A stretch of 64,000 nt of DNA from JADMIH01 sp035274425 (GTDB lineage: Bacteria > Chloroflexota > Chloroflexia > QHBQ01 > JADMIH01). Under the pieces are notes generated by a model that did not search any database, was not told the DNA's origin, and worked only from the letters and a program-made list of their open reading frames with translations. The position numbers were made by a program, and so were the translations under genes. Shown here one piece after another: positions 44,147 through 51,794 of the stretch. The stretch is taken from positions 1-64,000 of the forward strand of contig DATEOC010000077.1 of NCBI GenBank assembly GCA_035274425.1, read 5' to 3'. Within the stretch, counting starts at the first letter, position 1. Every line of letters begins with the position of its first letter.

Positions 44147-46756
44147 ATGAGTTTCAACATCAATCGTTTCACGGAGAAGTCGCAGGAAGCGCTGGTCGCC
44201 GCGCAGCAACTGGCAGAGAGCCTCAACCATAGCCAGGTTGAGCCGGAGCATCTCCTGGCGGCGCTGTTGCAGCAGCCGGAAGGTATCGTGCCCCAGGTGC
44301 TCCAAAGAATAGGCGCGAACCCACAGTCGTTGCTTCAGATGATAGAGGCCGAGCTAAATAAACTGCCCAAGGTCACGGGCAGCGGCACGCAGGTCGGGAT
44401 TTCATCCAGGCTGCGGCAGGTACTGGTGCGCGCCCACGATGAGATCCAACAATTCCGCGACGACTATGTGAGCACCGAGCACCTGCTCCTTGCGCTCTTG
44501 CAATCAGCAGGTGGGGCCACCTCCAAAATCCTACAGAGCGCGGGCGTTTCGCGTGACCAGGTGCTACAGGTCCTGGCCGACCTGAGGGGAAAGCAGCGTG
44601 TAACCAGCCAGAACCCGGAGAGTACCTTCGCTGCCCTGGAGAAGTACGGGCGTGACCTCACCCAATTAGCTCGCGAAGGCAATCTAGACCCAGTGATAGG
44701 GCGAGACGAGGAGGTGCGGCGCGTCATGCAGATATTGTCGCGCCGCACCAAGAACAACCCGGTGCTCATAGGGGAGCCCGGCGTCGGAAAAACCGCGATA
44801 GTGGAGGGGCTGGCTCAACGTATCGTGCGCGGTGACGTGCCGGAAGCCCTCAAAAACAAGCGTGTGGTCTCCCTCGACATGGGTGCGCTCATCGCCGGTG
44901 CGAAGTACCGGGGCGAGTTTGAGGAGCGCCTCAAAGCCGTCCTCAAGGAAATCCAGGAGTCGGAGGACATCATCCTCTTTATTGACGAGCTTCATACAGT
45001 CGTTGGCGCTGGAGCGGCTGAGGGTGCTATGGATGCGTCCAATATGCTAAAGCCGCTGCTGGCGCGAGGTGAGTTGCATCTGATCGGCGCTACCACCCTG
45101 GACGAGTACGGGAAGCACATCGAAAAGGATGCCGCATTGGAGCGGCGCTTCCAGCCCGTCTTTGTTGGCGAGCCTTCGGTCGAAGATACGATCTCAATAC
45201 TGCGCGGCCTGAAGGAGCGCTACGAAACGCATCACGGCGTCCGCATCACCGACGGTGCCATCATCGCGGCGGCTACCCTCAGCGACCGCTATATCACCGA
45301 CCGCTTCCTGCCTGACAAGGCAATTGATTTGATAGATGAGGCAGCTGCCCGGCTCCGCCTGGAAATCACCAGCGACCCGGCTGAACTGGACGAGATCAAG
45401 CGGCGCATCATGCAGCTGGAGATAGAGCGCGAGGCCCTCAAGAAAGAGAAAGACGAGGCCAGCCGAGAGCGACTCAAGAAACTGGAAAAAGAGCTGGCCG
45501 ACTTGAGTGAGCGCAGGCGCGGGTTAGACGCCCGCTTACAGAGAGAACGTGAACTGCTGGATAAAGTAACGCAGCTAAAGGAGCAGATTGACCAGGCTCG
45601 CGTAGAGATCGAACGCTCCCAACGCAGCCAGGACTGGGAGCGAGCCGCTCAGTTGCAGTACAGCGAGCTGCCGCGCCTTGAAGAAGAGATGAAGCAGGCA
45701 GAGTCCCAGCTCCAGGAGATGCAGAAACAGGGCGGCGTCTTACTCAAGCAGGAAGTTGACGGCGAGGACATTGCGGAAGTGGTCGGCAGGTGGACGGGCA
45801 TACCTGTCTCCAAGCTGTTAGAAGGAGAGATGGCAAAGCTCATCCAGATGGAAGTCCGCATACACGAACGACTAGTGGACCAGGAGGAGGCAGTGCAGGC
45901 GGTGGCCGATGCGGTGCGCCGCGCTCGCGCAGGTATGCAGGACCCTAACAGGCCAATCGGCTCATTCCTCTTCCTGGGGCCGACAGGTGTGGGCAAGACG
46001 GAACTGGCAAGGGCGCTCGCCGAGTTCCTCTTCGACGACGAGCAAGCAATGATACGGCTCGACATGAGTGAGTACCAGGAGCGCCATACCGTCGCCCGGC
46101 TCATTGGGGCGCCCCCGGGTTACGTCGGTTATGAGGAAGGAGGACAGCTTACCGAGGCGGTGCGCAGACGCCCATACGCGGTGGTGCTATTCGACGAGAT
46201 CGAGAAGGCCCATCCCGAAGTATTCAACGTGCTTCTACAACTCCTCGATGATGGCCGCCTCACCGATGGGCAGGGGCGCGTCGTCAGCTTCCGAAACACC
46301 GTCATCATCATGACCTCTAACATCGGCAGCCAGTGGATCAAGGAGCTAGGTCCGGAGCGCGCTCGCGATTTGGTCATGGATGAATTGAACAAGCACTTCC
46401 GCCCCGAGTTCCTGAACCGCATTGACGAGATTATCATCTTCCGCGCCTTATCGCGTGAGGACCTTGGCCAGGTCGTTGACATCCAGCTCCGCAATTTACA
46501 GAAGGTCCTTGCACACCGGCGCATCACCCTTGAGCTGACGGATGCAGCCAAGCAGAGGTTGGGGGATGAGGGATACGACCCGGTATATGGCGCTCGCCCG
46601 CTCAAACGGGTAATCCAGAAACGAATACAGAACCGCCTCGCCCTCAAGGCCCTTAAAGGTGAAATCAAAGACGGTGATCACGTAGTGGTAGATGTGACCC
46701 CGGATGGGGAGTTCGAGTTCCGTACGCAACCCGTTCCAGAAGCGGTCCCGGCATAG
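44147..46756 (+). CDS. clpB: Disaggregase ClpB (Hsp100)
   Basis: 869 residues from the ATG at 44147 (AAGGAG nine bases upstream; a GTG at 44141 is too close to it). Clp N-domain (1-150), AAA+ module 1 (P-loop GEPGVGKT at about 209-216), the ClpB-specific coiled-coil M domain (about 400-520), and AAA+ module 2 (GPTGVGKT at about 611-618) are all complete. It threads aggregated proteins through its pore and hands them to DnaK, encoded upstream. No ClpP-binding loop is expected in a ClpB. A perfect hairpin follows the stop. Confidence 0.97.
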   Translation: MSFNINRFTEKSQEALVAAQQLAESLNHSQVEPEHLLAALLQQPEGIVPQVLQRIGANPQSLLQMIEAELNKLPKVTGSGTQVGISSRLRQVLVRAHDEIQQFRDDYVSTEHLLLALLQSAGGATSKILQSAGVSRDQVLQVLADLRGKQRVTSQNPESTFAALEKYGRDLTQLAREGNLDPVIGRDEEVRRVMQILSRRTKNNPVLIGEPGVGKTAIVEGLAQRIVRGDVPEALKNKRVVSLDMGALIAGAKYRGEFEERLKAVLKEIQESEDIILFIDELHTVVGAGAAEGAMDASNMLKPLLARGELHLIGATTLDEYGKHIEKDAALERRFQPVFVGEPSVEDTISILRGLKERYETHHGVRITDGAIIAAATLSDRYITDRFLPDKAIDLIDEAAARLRLEITSDPAELDEIKRRIMQLEIEREALKKEKDEASRERLKKLEKELADLSERRRGLDARLQRERELLDKVTQLKEQIDQARVEIERSQRSQDWERAAQLQYSELPRLEEEMKQAESQLQEMQKQGGVLLKQEVDGEDIAEVVGRWTGIPVSKLLEGEMAKLIQMEVRIHERLVDQEEAVQAVADAVRRARAGMQDPNRPIGSFLFLGPTGVGKTELARALAEFLFDDEQAMIRLDMSEYQERHTVARLIGAPPGYVGYEEGGQLTEAVRRRPYAVVLFDEIEKAHPEVFNVLLQLLDDGRLTDGQGRVVSFRNTVIIMTSNIGSQWIKELGPERARDLVMDELNKHFRPEFLNRIDEIIIFRALSREDLGQVVDIQLRNLQKVLAHRRITLELTDAAKQRLGDEGYDPVYGARPLKRVIQKRIQNRLALKALKGEIKDGDHVVVDVTPDGEFEFRTQPVPEAVPA

Positions 46757-46759
46757 GAA

Positions 46760-46815
46760 TTTTGAATTCTCAATTTTGAATTGGGAAAAAGCAATTCAAA
46801 ATTGAGAATTCAAAA
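46760..46815 (+). terminator. Perfect 24-bp A/T-rich hairpin after clpB
   Basis: Arms 46760-46783 and 46792-46815 with an 8-base loop, four bases past the clpB stop. The arms consist of CAAAATT/GAGAATT-type heptads. The geometry (24-bp arms, 8-base loop) equals that of the unrelated hairpin at 4116-4171. Likely terminator or attenuator before hdeD. Confidence 0.75.
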
Positions 46816-46843
46816 CTCAAAATTGACCAGAAGGAGGCAACAA

Positions 46844-47422
46844 ATGATTGACGTAGTTACCGTATCCGCTCGTAATTGGTGGTTGTTTGTACTACGGGGA
46901 GCACTGGCGGTGCTCTTCGCAATGCTGGCCCTCTTTTGGCCCAGCTTGGCCATTGAGGCGTTAGTTCTCCTCTTTGGCGCCTACGCGCTCGTAGATGGCG
47001 TCTTCGCGGTTGCCGCTGGCCTTGAGAGGATAGGAAAGCAGAAATACTGGTGGGCACTGGTCATCCAGGGATTACTCGGCATAGCAACCGGCATCATCAC
47101 TTTCCTCTGGCCCGGTATTACCGCGTTGGTGCTGTTGACCTTCATAGGAGTGTGGGCCACTATCACAGGCGTGATGGAGGTAGTCGCGGCCGTCCAGTTG
47201 CGTAAAGAGATCGAAGACGAATGGCTATTGGGCATCAGCGGCGTAGTATCGGTGCTCTTCGGCCTCTACGTCCTGATCTTCCCCGGCTTAGGCGCACTCT
47301 CTCTCATCTGGCTCATAGCCACTTACGCATTCATAATCGGCATCTTGCTGATAATCCTCGGCTTCCGCTTGCGAAGCTGGCAGCAAGGCTCCGGTAGGGC
47401 AGCAGCACCACGTCCAATCTAG
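46844..47422 (+). CDS. HdeD-family membrane protein
   Basis: 192 residues from the ATG at 46844 (AAGGAGG eight bases upstream). Six membrane spans in three pairs with the HdeD/DUF308 pattern (LRGALAVLFAMLALFWPSLAI; GAYALVDGVFAV; GLLGIATGIITFLWPGITALV). The family is linked with acid and envelope stress in enterobacteria. The molecular activity is unknown. It stands between ClpB and a PRC/BON protein, in line with an envelope stress role. Confidence 0.9.
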   Translation: MIDVVTVSARNWWLFVLRGALAVLFAMLALFWPSLAIEALVLLFGAYALVDGVFAVAAGLERIGKQKYWWALVIQGLLGIATGIITFLWPGITALVLLTFIGVWATITGVMEVVAAVQLRKEIEDEWLLGISGVVSVLFGLYVLIFPGLGALSLIWLIATYAFIIGILLIILGFRLRSWQQGSGRAAAPRPI

Positions 47423-47423
47423 A

Positions 47424-47515
47424 GACGAAGGACGAAGGACGAAAGACGAAAGACGAAAGACGATAGACGCTGAGTTTGCGCGATACTCTCACGCATCACG
47501 TTTCACGTTTCAGTC
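47424..47515. repeat. Mixed heptad arrays (GGACGAA, AGACGAA, CGTTTCA)
   Basis: Six or more GGACGAA/AGACGAA units (47424-47470), then CGTTTCA units (47497-47512), fill the spacer between hdeD and the next gene, ending just before its AAGGAGG. Confidence 0.75.
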
Positions 47516-47537
47516 CGTCCTGACATAAGGAGGAAAT

Positions 47538-48740
47538 ATGACGTCTCAAGCCACGGGCGAGCAGGCGGCTCCGCCCCAGTCCTCGGATTCTGCCTCGCAG
47601 GACACCGACGCTCGTGCTTTGCGAGGTATCCGAGTCAAGGTACGCATCGGTAGCAGAGTCGTGGGACCGGATGGTGATGAGCAGATTGGCACGGTAGAGA
47701 AGGTGGTTATCAGCCCTAAGACCCGTGAGGTAACCCACCTGTTGGTCCATCGTGGGCCATTGCGTCTCCTCCACAATGATGTGATGGTCCCTATCGCCGC
47801 GGTCAGTGCCGCCAGCGAAGCCACCGTGCGGTTGAGCGCGCCCGTTGATATGTTGAACCGCATGGCCGGACACGACGAGCGGGATTACATTACCCCGGCT
47901 GCGAAGTGGGAACCTCCAGGGGTATATAAGCGGGATGATGTGCTCTTTGCCTTGCCGCCAGCGAGTCCGGCGACGGCTCTGTACACGCCACCTCCACTCG
48001 TATCCCGCAGCGAAGGCCGCACCGAGGAGACGCAGACCGAGCCTGAAGGCGTGGTGATAGGCACCGACACGAAAGTAGAAGCCGCCGATGGCCCAATCGG
48101 CAGCATAGACCGAGTGCTGTTAGACCCGGATACCGGGCGAGTCACCCACTTTGTGGTGCGTAAGGGGCAATTCCTGACGAAGCATGTGCTCGTCCCGGTT
48201 GACTGGGCGGCAGAGATCACACCTGAGAGGATCAGCCTGGCGGTCGATAGGGAGCAGTTAGCCTACCTACCTGAGTACAGGCCCGATGACGAGATTGCAC
48301 AGGGGGTGTTTGACGCACTCAAATCCTACCCTCCGCTTCGGAGGCTTCTGCACGGGGTCGCGTCGTATGACCCGCCTCTCTCCCGCTTCGAGGAGGACAC
48401 AGTACGAGTGATGGTGCAGGATGGCGTGGTCACACTTGAGGGGGTAGTCCAGACTGGCGGGCACGCCAGCATGGCCGCATGGTTGGCGCAACAGGTGCCG
48501 GGAGTGCGGCAGGTTCGTAATCTCCTCGTGGCGGACGAAGACCTGGAGATTGCTGTGGCGAGCGCGTTGAGTAAGGACGAGCGCACCAGGCAAGTGCGAG
48601 CAAGAGTGGAATCTAATATGGGGATCATCAGCCTGATAGGGCTGGCCCCATCTGAGGAGGCGCGTATCGCTGCCGAGAAAGTAGCGTCCGATGTGCTGGG
48701 AGTACGCAGGGTAGTAAACAAACTATCCCTGAATGCATAG
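47538..48740 (+). CDS. PRC-barrel/BON protein, second copy
   Basis: 400 residues, a paralogue of the 42740-44101 protein. PRC-barrel 1 (about 30-110; VGPDGDEQIGTVEKVVISP), PRC-barrel 2 (about 175-250; VEAADGPIGSIDRVLLDPDTG) and two BON-type repeats (about 262-330, 332-398; MVQDGVVTLEGVVQTGG; NMGIISLIGLAPSEEARIAAE). AAGGAGG precedes the ATG. No export signal. The repeated appearance of PRC/BON proteins among chaperone genes (41005, 42740 and here) is the notable point. Function unknown. Confidence 0.85.
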   Translation: MTSQATGEQAAPPQSSDSASQDTDARALRGIRVKVRIGSRVVGPDGDEQIGTVEKVVISPKTREVTHLLVHRGPLRLLHNDVMVPIAAVSAASEATVRLSAPVDMLNRMAGHDERDYITPAAKWEPPGVYKRDDVLFALPPASPATALYTPPPLVSRSEGRTEETQTEPEGVVIGTDTKVEAADGPIGSIDRVLLDPDTGRVTHFVVRKGQFLTKHVLVPVDWAAEITPERISLAVDREQLAYLPEYRPDDEIAQGVFDALKSYPPLRRLLHGVASYDPPLSRFEEDTVRVMVQDGVVTLEGVVQTGGHASMAAWLAQQVPGVRQVRNLLVADEDLEIAVASALSKDERTRQVRARVESNMGIISLIGLAPSEEARIAAEKVASDVLGVRRVVNKLSLNA

Positions 48741-48803
48741 CCTTGATTGCATCCAATAGAAGAGGGGCAGATGTCTATCGCCCTTCGTCCTTAAAGGAGC
48801 CTT

Positions 48804-50468
48804 ATGGCCCAACCTGTCATATTTTTAGTAGAGAATGACCGCGAGATACTCCAGACTATGGTGGAGGACCTCCGCCGGAGGTATGGCGCGAGATACAACG
48901 TAGCAAGCGCGAGTTCAGGGGCCGAGGCGCTTTCAGTACTCCATAGGTTACAGAGGCGCGACGAACCTGTAGCCCTCTTGTTGGTCGAGCGACACTTACG
49001 CCAGGGCGTGCGTAGCGGCGCCGACTTCCTTGAGCAAGCCACCGCGTTTGCTCCAGAGGCCAAGCGAATCCTGTTCACCTCGAGCCTCGATAAGGGCACG
49101 GTTCGGATTTCCGACGTTTTGAAGATAGATTACACGCTGCCGGGCGGCAGAGCGACGCCGCAGGAATACCTGTACCCTGTCCTCGATGACCTGTTGGCGG
49201 ATTGGCACGCCCCATCCGTCAAGCGCCCTGTGGGAATCCGCGTGGTCGGATATCGCTGGTCGCCACATGCGCACGCGATCCGAGACTTTCTGACCCGCAA
49301 CGAAGTAGCCTACGAATGGGTGGACGCCGAAGAAGACCCCAGGGCTAAAGAGCTGACCACCTCGACAACCGGAGAGACCCGGAACTTGCCGGTTGTGCTG
49401 CTGCCCAAGGGCTCAATCCTCGAGGACCCACCAATCGCCCGCCTGGCCGAGCATCTTGGGTTGCAGACCCATACTGCGCGGCCCTTCTACGATCTTATCG
49501 TGGTGGGTGGAGGGCCTGCCGGGCTTGCTGCGGGCATATACGCCGCATCCGAGGGACTTAGGGTAGTGATAATCGAGCGTGAGACCCCCGGCGGCCAGGC
49601 AAGCCACAGCGCCCTTATCGCCAACTACCTCGGCTTCCCGGCGGGCGTTCCCGGCCCTGAGCTTGCGGCCAGGGCCGTAGCCCAGGCCAGTCACTTCGAG
49701 GCCGAGCTTGTCGCTCCCCTGGAGGCCACCGGGCTACGCATTGACGGCAATCGGCGCATCGTTACTCTATCGGACGGTAGCGAGCGAGGCTGCTATGCGC
49801 TGTTGATAGCTATAGGCGTTTCGTGGCGCAAGCTTGAAGTGCCGGAGATAGAGCGACTGACCGGCGCGGGGGTCTACTATGGCGGGGCCTTGAGTGAAGC
49901 CCGCTTCTGCGAGAACGAGGATGTCTACATCGTAGGGGGAGCGAACTCCGCCGGGCAATCTGCCGTCCACTTTTCTCGTTACGCCCGCAAGGTGGTGCTC
50001 CTGGTGCGCGGGAATTCCCTCTCCGAGAGCATGTCCCAGTATCTGATAGATGAGATCGAGCAAGCTGAGAACATCGAGGTTTTATTGAATACGCAGGTCA
50101 AGGAGGTGCACGGTGAGCGTAGGCTCGAAGCGATCACAATTGAGAACAGCGTTACCGGCGAGCGACAGACCGTCCCGACCAATTGGCTCTTCATCTTCAT
50201 CGGCACGGAGCCACGAACCGGCTGGCTGAAGGGTGTGCTACAGCTCGCCGAAGACGGCTCCATCCTTACGGCTCGCGACCTGCCCCGCGAGGGTGAGCGA
50301 CCCCCAGATTGGGCTCTTGATCGCGAACCCTTCCTGCTTGAGACCAGTGTGCCGGGCGTCTTCGCGGCTGGCGATGTGCGGCACGACGCAGTCAAACGAG
50401 TCGCTGCCGCCGTCGGGAATGGCGCTATGGCCATCCAGTTCATTCACAGGTATCTGAGCACCATCTGA
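48804..50468 (+). CDS. Thioredoxin-reductase-like flavoprotein with degenerate receiver and glutaredoxin domains
   Basis: 554 residues. Residues 1-125 fold as a response-regulator receiver, but the phospho-acceptor position reads Glu62 (LLLVERHLRQ) instead of Asp. Residues about 135-220 resemble a glutaredoxin fold whose Cys-x-x-Cys position reads SPHAHA. The rest is a TrxB-like flavoenzyme with FAD motif GGGPAGLAAG (about 233-242) and NADPH motif GGANSAGQSA (about 376-385), but it lacks the redox CxxC of thioredoxin reductase. It can therefore bind FAD and NADPH but has no visible disulfide chemistry. Fused receiver/reductase proteins are known; the joint loss of all active residues is what stands out. 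Confidence 0.88.
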   Translation: MAQPVIFLVENDREILQTMVEDLRRRYGARYNVASASSGAEALSVLHRLQRRDEPVALLLVERHLRQGVRSGADFLEQATAFAPEAKRILFTSSLDKGTVRISDVLKIDYTLPGGRATPQEYLYPVLDDLLADWHAPSVKRPVGIRVVGYRWSPHAHAIRDFLTRNEVAYEWVDAEEDPRAKELTTSTTGETRNLPVVLLPKGSILEDPPIARLAEHLGLQTHTARPFYDLIVVGGGPAGLAAGIYAASEGLRVVIIERETPGGQASHSALIANYLGFPAGVPGPELAARAVAQASHFEAELVAPLEATGLRIDGNRRIVTLSDGSERGCYALLIAIGVSWRKLEVPEIERLTGAGVYYGGALSEARFCENEDVYIVGGANSAGQSAVHFSRYARKVVLLVRGNSLSESMSQYLIDEIEQAENIEVLLNTQVKEVHGERRLEAITIENSVTGERQTVPTNWLFIFIGTEPRTGWLKGVLQLAEDGSILTARDLPREGERPPDWALDREPFLLETSVPGVFAAGDVRHDAVKRVAAAVGNGAMAIQFIHRYLSTI

Positions 50469-50538
50469 TCGAGGAGAGCCTGGCTGCCTCTCCTGGCGCG
50501 TCGTTAGTCATCTGAAAGAAAAGTAAAGGAGCAAAACA

Positions 50539-51132
50539 ATGGCAACTACATACCCACCCACCACGAACAGGGTAATTACGCGGACGTTATGGCAGATCGA
50601 CCCTACCCACTCCAGCATAGAGTTCACCGTGCGGCATATGATGATCACCAATGTTCACGGGACGTTAGGACCTGTCACAGGCACGCTTGAGATTGACGAG
50701 GACAACCTGGCCAACTCGCGTGTCCATGCGGAGATAGACGTAACTCAATTGAATACGGGAAACGAAGACCGCGATAAGCACCTGCGCTCTGAAGAGTTCT
50801 TTGACGTTGAGAAGTATCCGACTATAACTTTCGAAAGCACCGAGATCGAATGGTTGCGCCAGAACACTTACTGCTTGGTCGGCGACCTTACAGTGCGTGG
50901 AACGACTCGCAAGGTAGAACTGACAATGGACTTTGAGGGCCGCGGTACTGACCCCTGGAGAAATTCTCGACTAGGCTTCAGCGCTTCTACCGTTATCAAC
51001 CGCAAGGAGTTTGGTCTCACATGGAACGTTGCTCTTGAGACAGGTGGGGTGCTCGTTGGAGAGGATGTGAAGATACGCATCAATATTTCGGCGATAAAGG
51101 CACAAGAGCAAGGGTCGACCGGCAGGGCTTAG
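50539..51132 (+). CDS. YceI-family protein
   Basis: 197 residues with the complete YceI lipocalin-like barrel (WQIDPTHSSIEFTVRHMMITNVHG; LTVRGTTRKVELTMDFEG; INRKEFGLTWNVALETGGVLVG). Family members bind isoprenoid-like lipids. There is no signal peptide, so this one is cytoplasmic, unlike E. coli YceI. AAGGAG lies upstream. It is the last complete gene of the stress island, behind the flavoprotein, and may bind an isoprenoid quinone or carotenoid; that is inference. Confidence 0.9.
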   Translation: MATTYPPTTNRVITRTLWQIDPTHSSIEFTVRHMMITNVHGTLGPVTGTLEIDEDNLANSRVHAEIDVTQLNTGNEDRDKHLRSEEFFDVEKYPTITFESTEIEWLRQNTYCLVGDLTVRGTTRKVELTMDFEGRGTDPWRNSRLGFSASTVINRKEFGLTWNVALETGGVLVGEDVKIRINISAIKAQEQGSTGRA

Positions 51133-51225
51133 AGGTTCTAACAAGACTTCGTGCAGGAGCGATTTTGTAATCCGCCTCTGCGACTTGCGATAACAAACCC
51201 CCTTCGCAAGGCATTCGTTGTGAAT

Positions 51226-51257
51226 ACGAATTACGGAGCAGGTGGTTCGTAATTCGT
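51226..51257 (+). repeat. 9-bp hairpin of TTCGTAA heptads before the DUF2267 remnant
   Basis: ACGAATTAC (51226-51234) pairs with GTAATTCGT (51249-51257). The right arm is built from TTCGTAA units. It lies directly before the AAGGAG of the following pseudogene. Confidence 0.55.
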
Positions 51258-51271
51258 AAAGGAGCAGAGAT

Positions 51272-51487
51272 GTGAAGAATGAAGACTTCGTCCGGTAGGT
51301 GCAGCAACTGGCTCAATTGGACGATACCGATAAGGCGGACCTGGTTATTCGCGCGACATTGGAGGCCCTTGTCGAGCATCTCTCCGGAGGCGAGGTGCTC
51401 GACAAGGGCGAGCAACTTCCCCGTGCATTCGCACCTTACCTGAAAAAGTCGGCGAAGAGGCATACCCGAACCCTAGCCGAAGCCAAA
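51272..51487 (+). pseudogene. DUF2267 gene, interrupted and truncated
   Basis: AAGGAG and a GTG at 51272 begin KNEDFVR, then TAG at 51296-51298, then VQQLAQLDDTDKADLVIRAT and LEALVEHLSGGEVLDKGEQLP in the same frame. This is a DUF2267 start, with one in-frame stop where the family has a basic residue. After about 51487 the similarity ends and the second half of the domain is absent. Two independent defects make a pseudogene more likely than a sequence error. The rest of the gap to 51638 shows only a GGGGGTT/AACCCCC hairpin near 51504. Confidence 0.65.
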
Positions 51488-51638
51488 TGCACCGTTTTGG
51501 GGGGTTATGCAAAAACCCCCACTTTCGTTCGGAGGATAGTCACTGGCCCAATACACTTCTGCGTTTCTACGTTCCATATGAATATTGGGCTACGAGATGT
51601 AGTAAAGCGTTGTTTTTTGTTCCATTGCTATCCTTACC

Positions 51639-51737
51639 CCATATTTCCGCCCTTACAACAATGTGACCAGGGGACAGGCATCGAAGATAGTGGCCAATAC
51701 CTTCTATCCTAGCTGCCAGGCCGCCGCAGGTAGATGA
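51639..51737 (+). pseudogene. Fragment of an SLH-protein C-terminus
   Basis: The 32 codons before TGA at 51735 read YFRPYNNVTRGQASKIVANT then FYPSCQ, nearly the same as the last residues of the protein ending at 20851 (NNVTRGQASKIVANTFFPNC). No upstream part of that gene is present. A broken duplicate or the leftover of a deleted surface-protein gene. Confidence 0.75.
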
Positions 51738-51794
51738 CGAGGGCGTAGCTATGATCCTCGCCGTGGTTCAATATGATATGATTTGAGTGTCATT

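Noticed and set aside
51296..51298. UAG recoding (pyrrolysine) in the DUF2267 frame
   Set aside because: The rest of the domain is also truncated, so a pseudogene explains both defects; no pyl genes are in the window.
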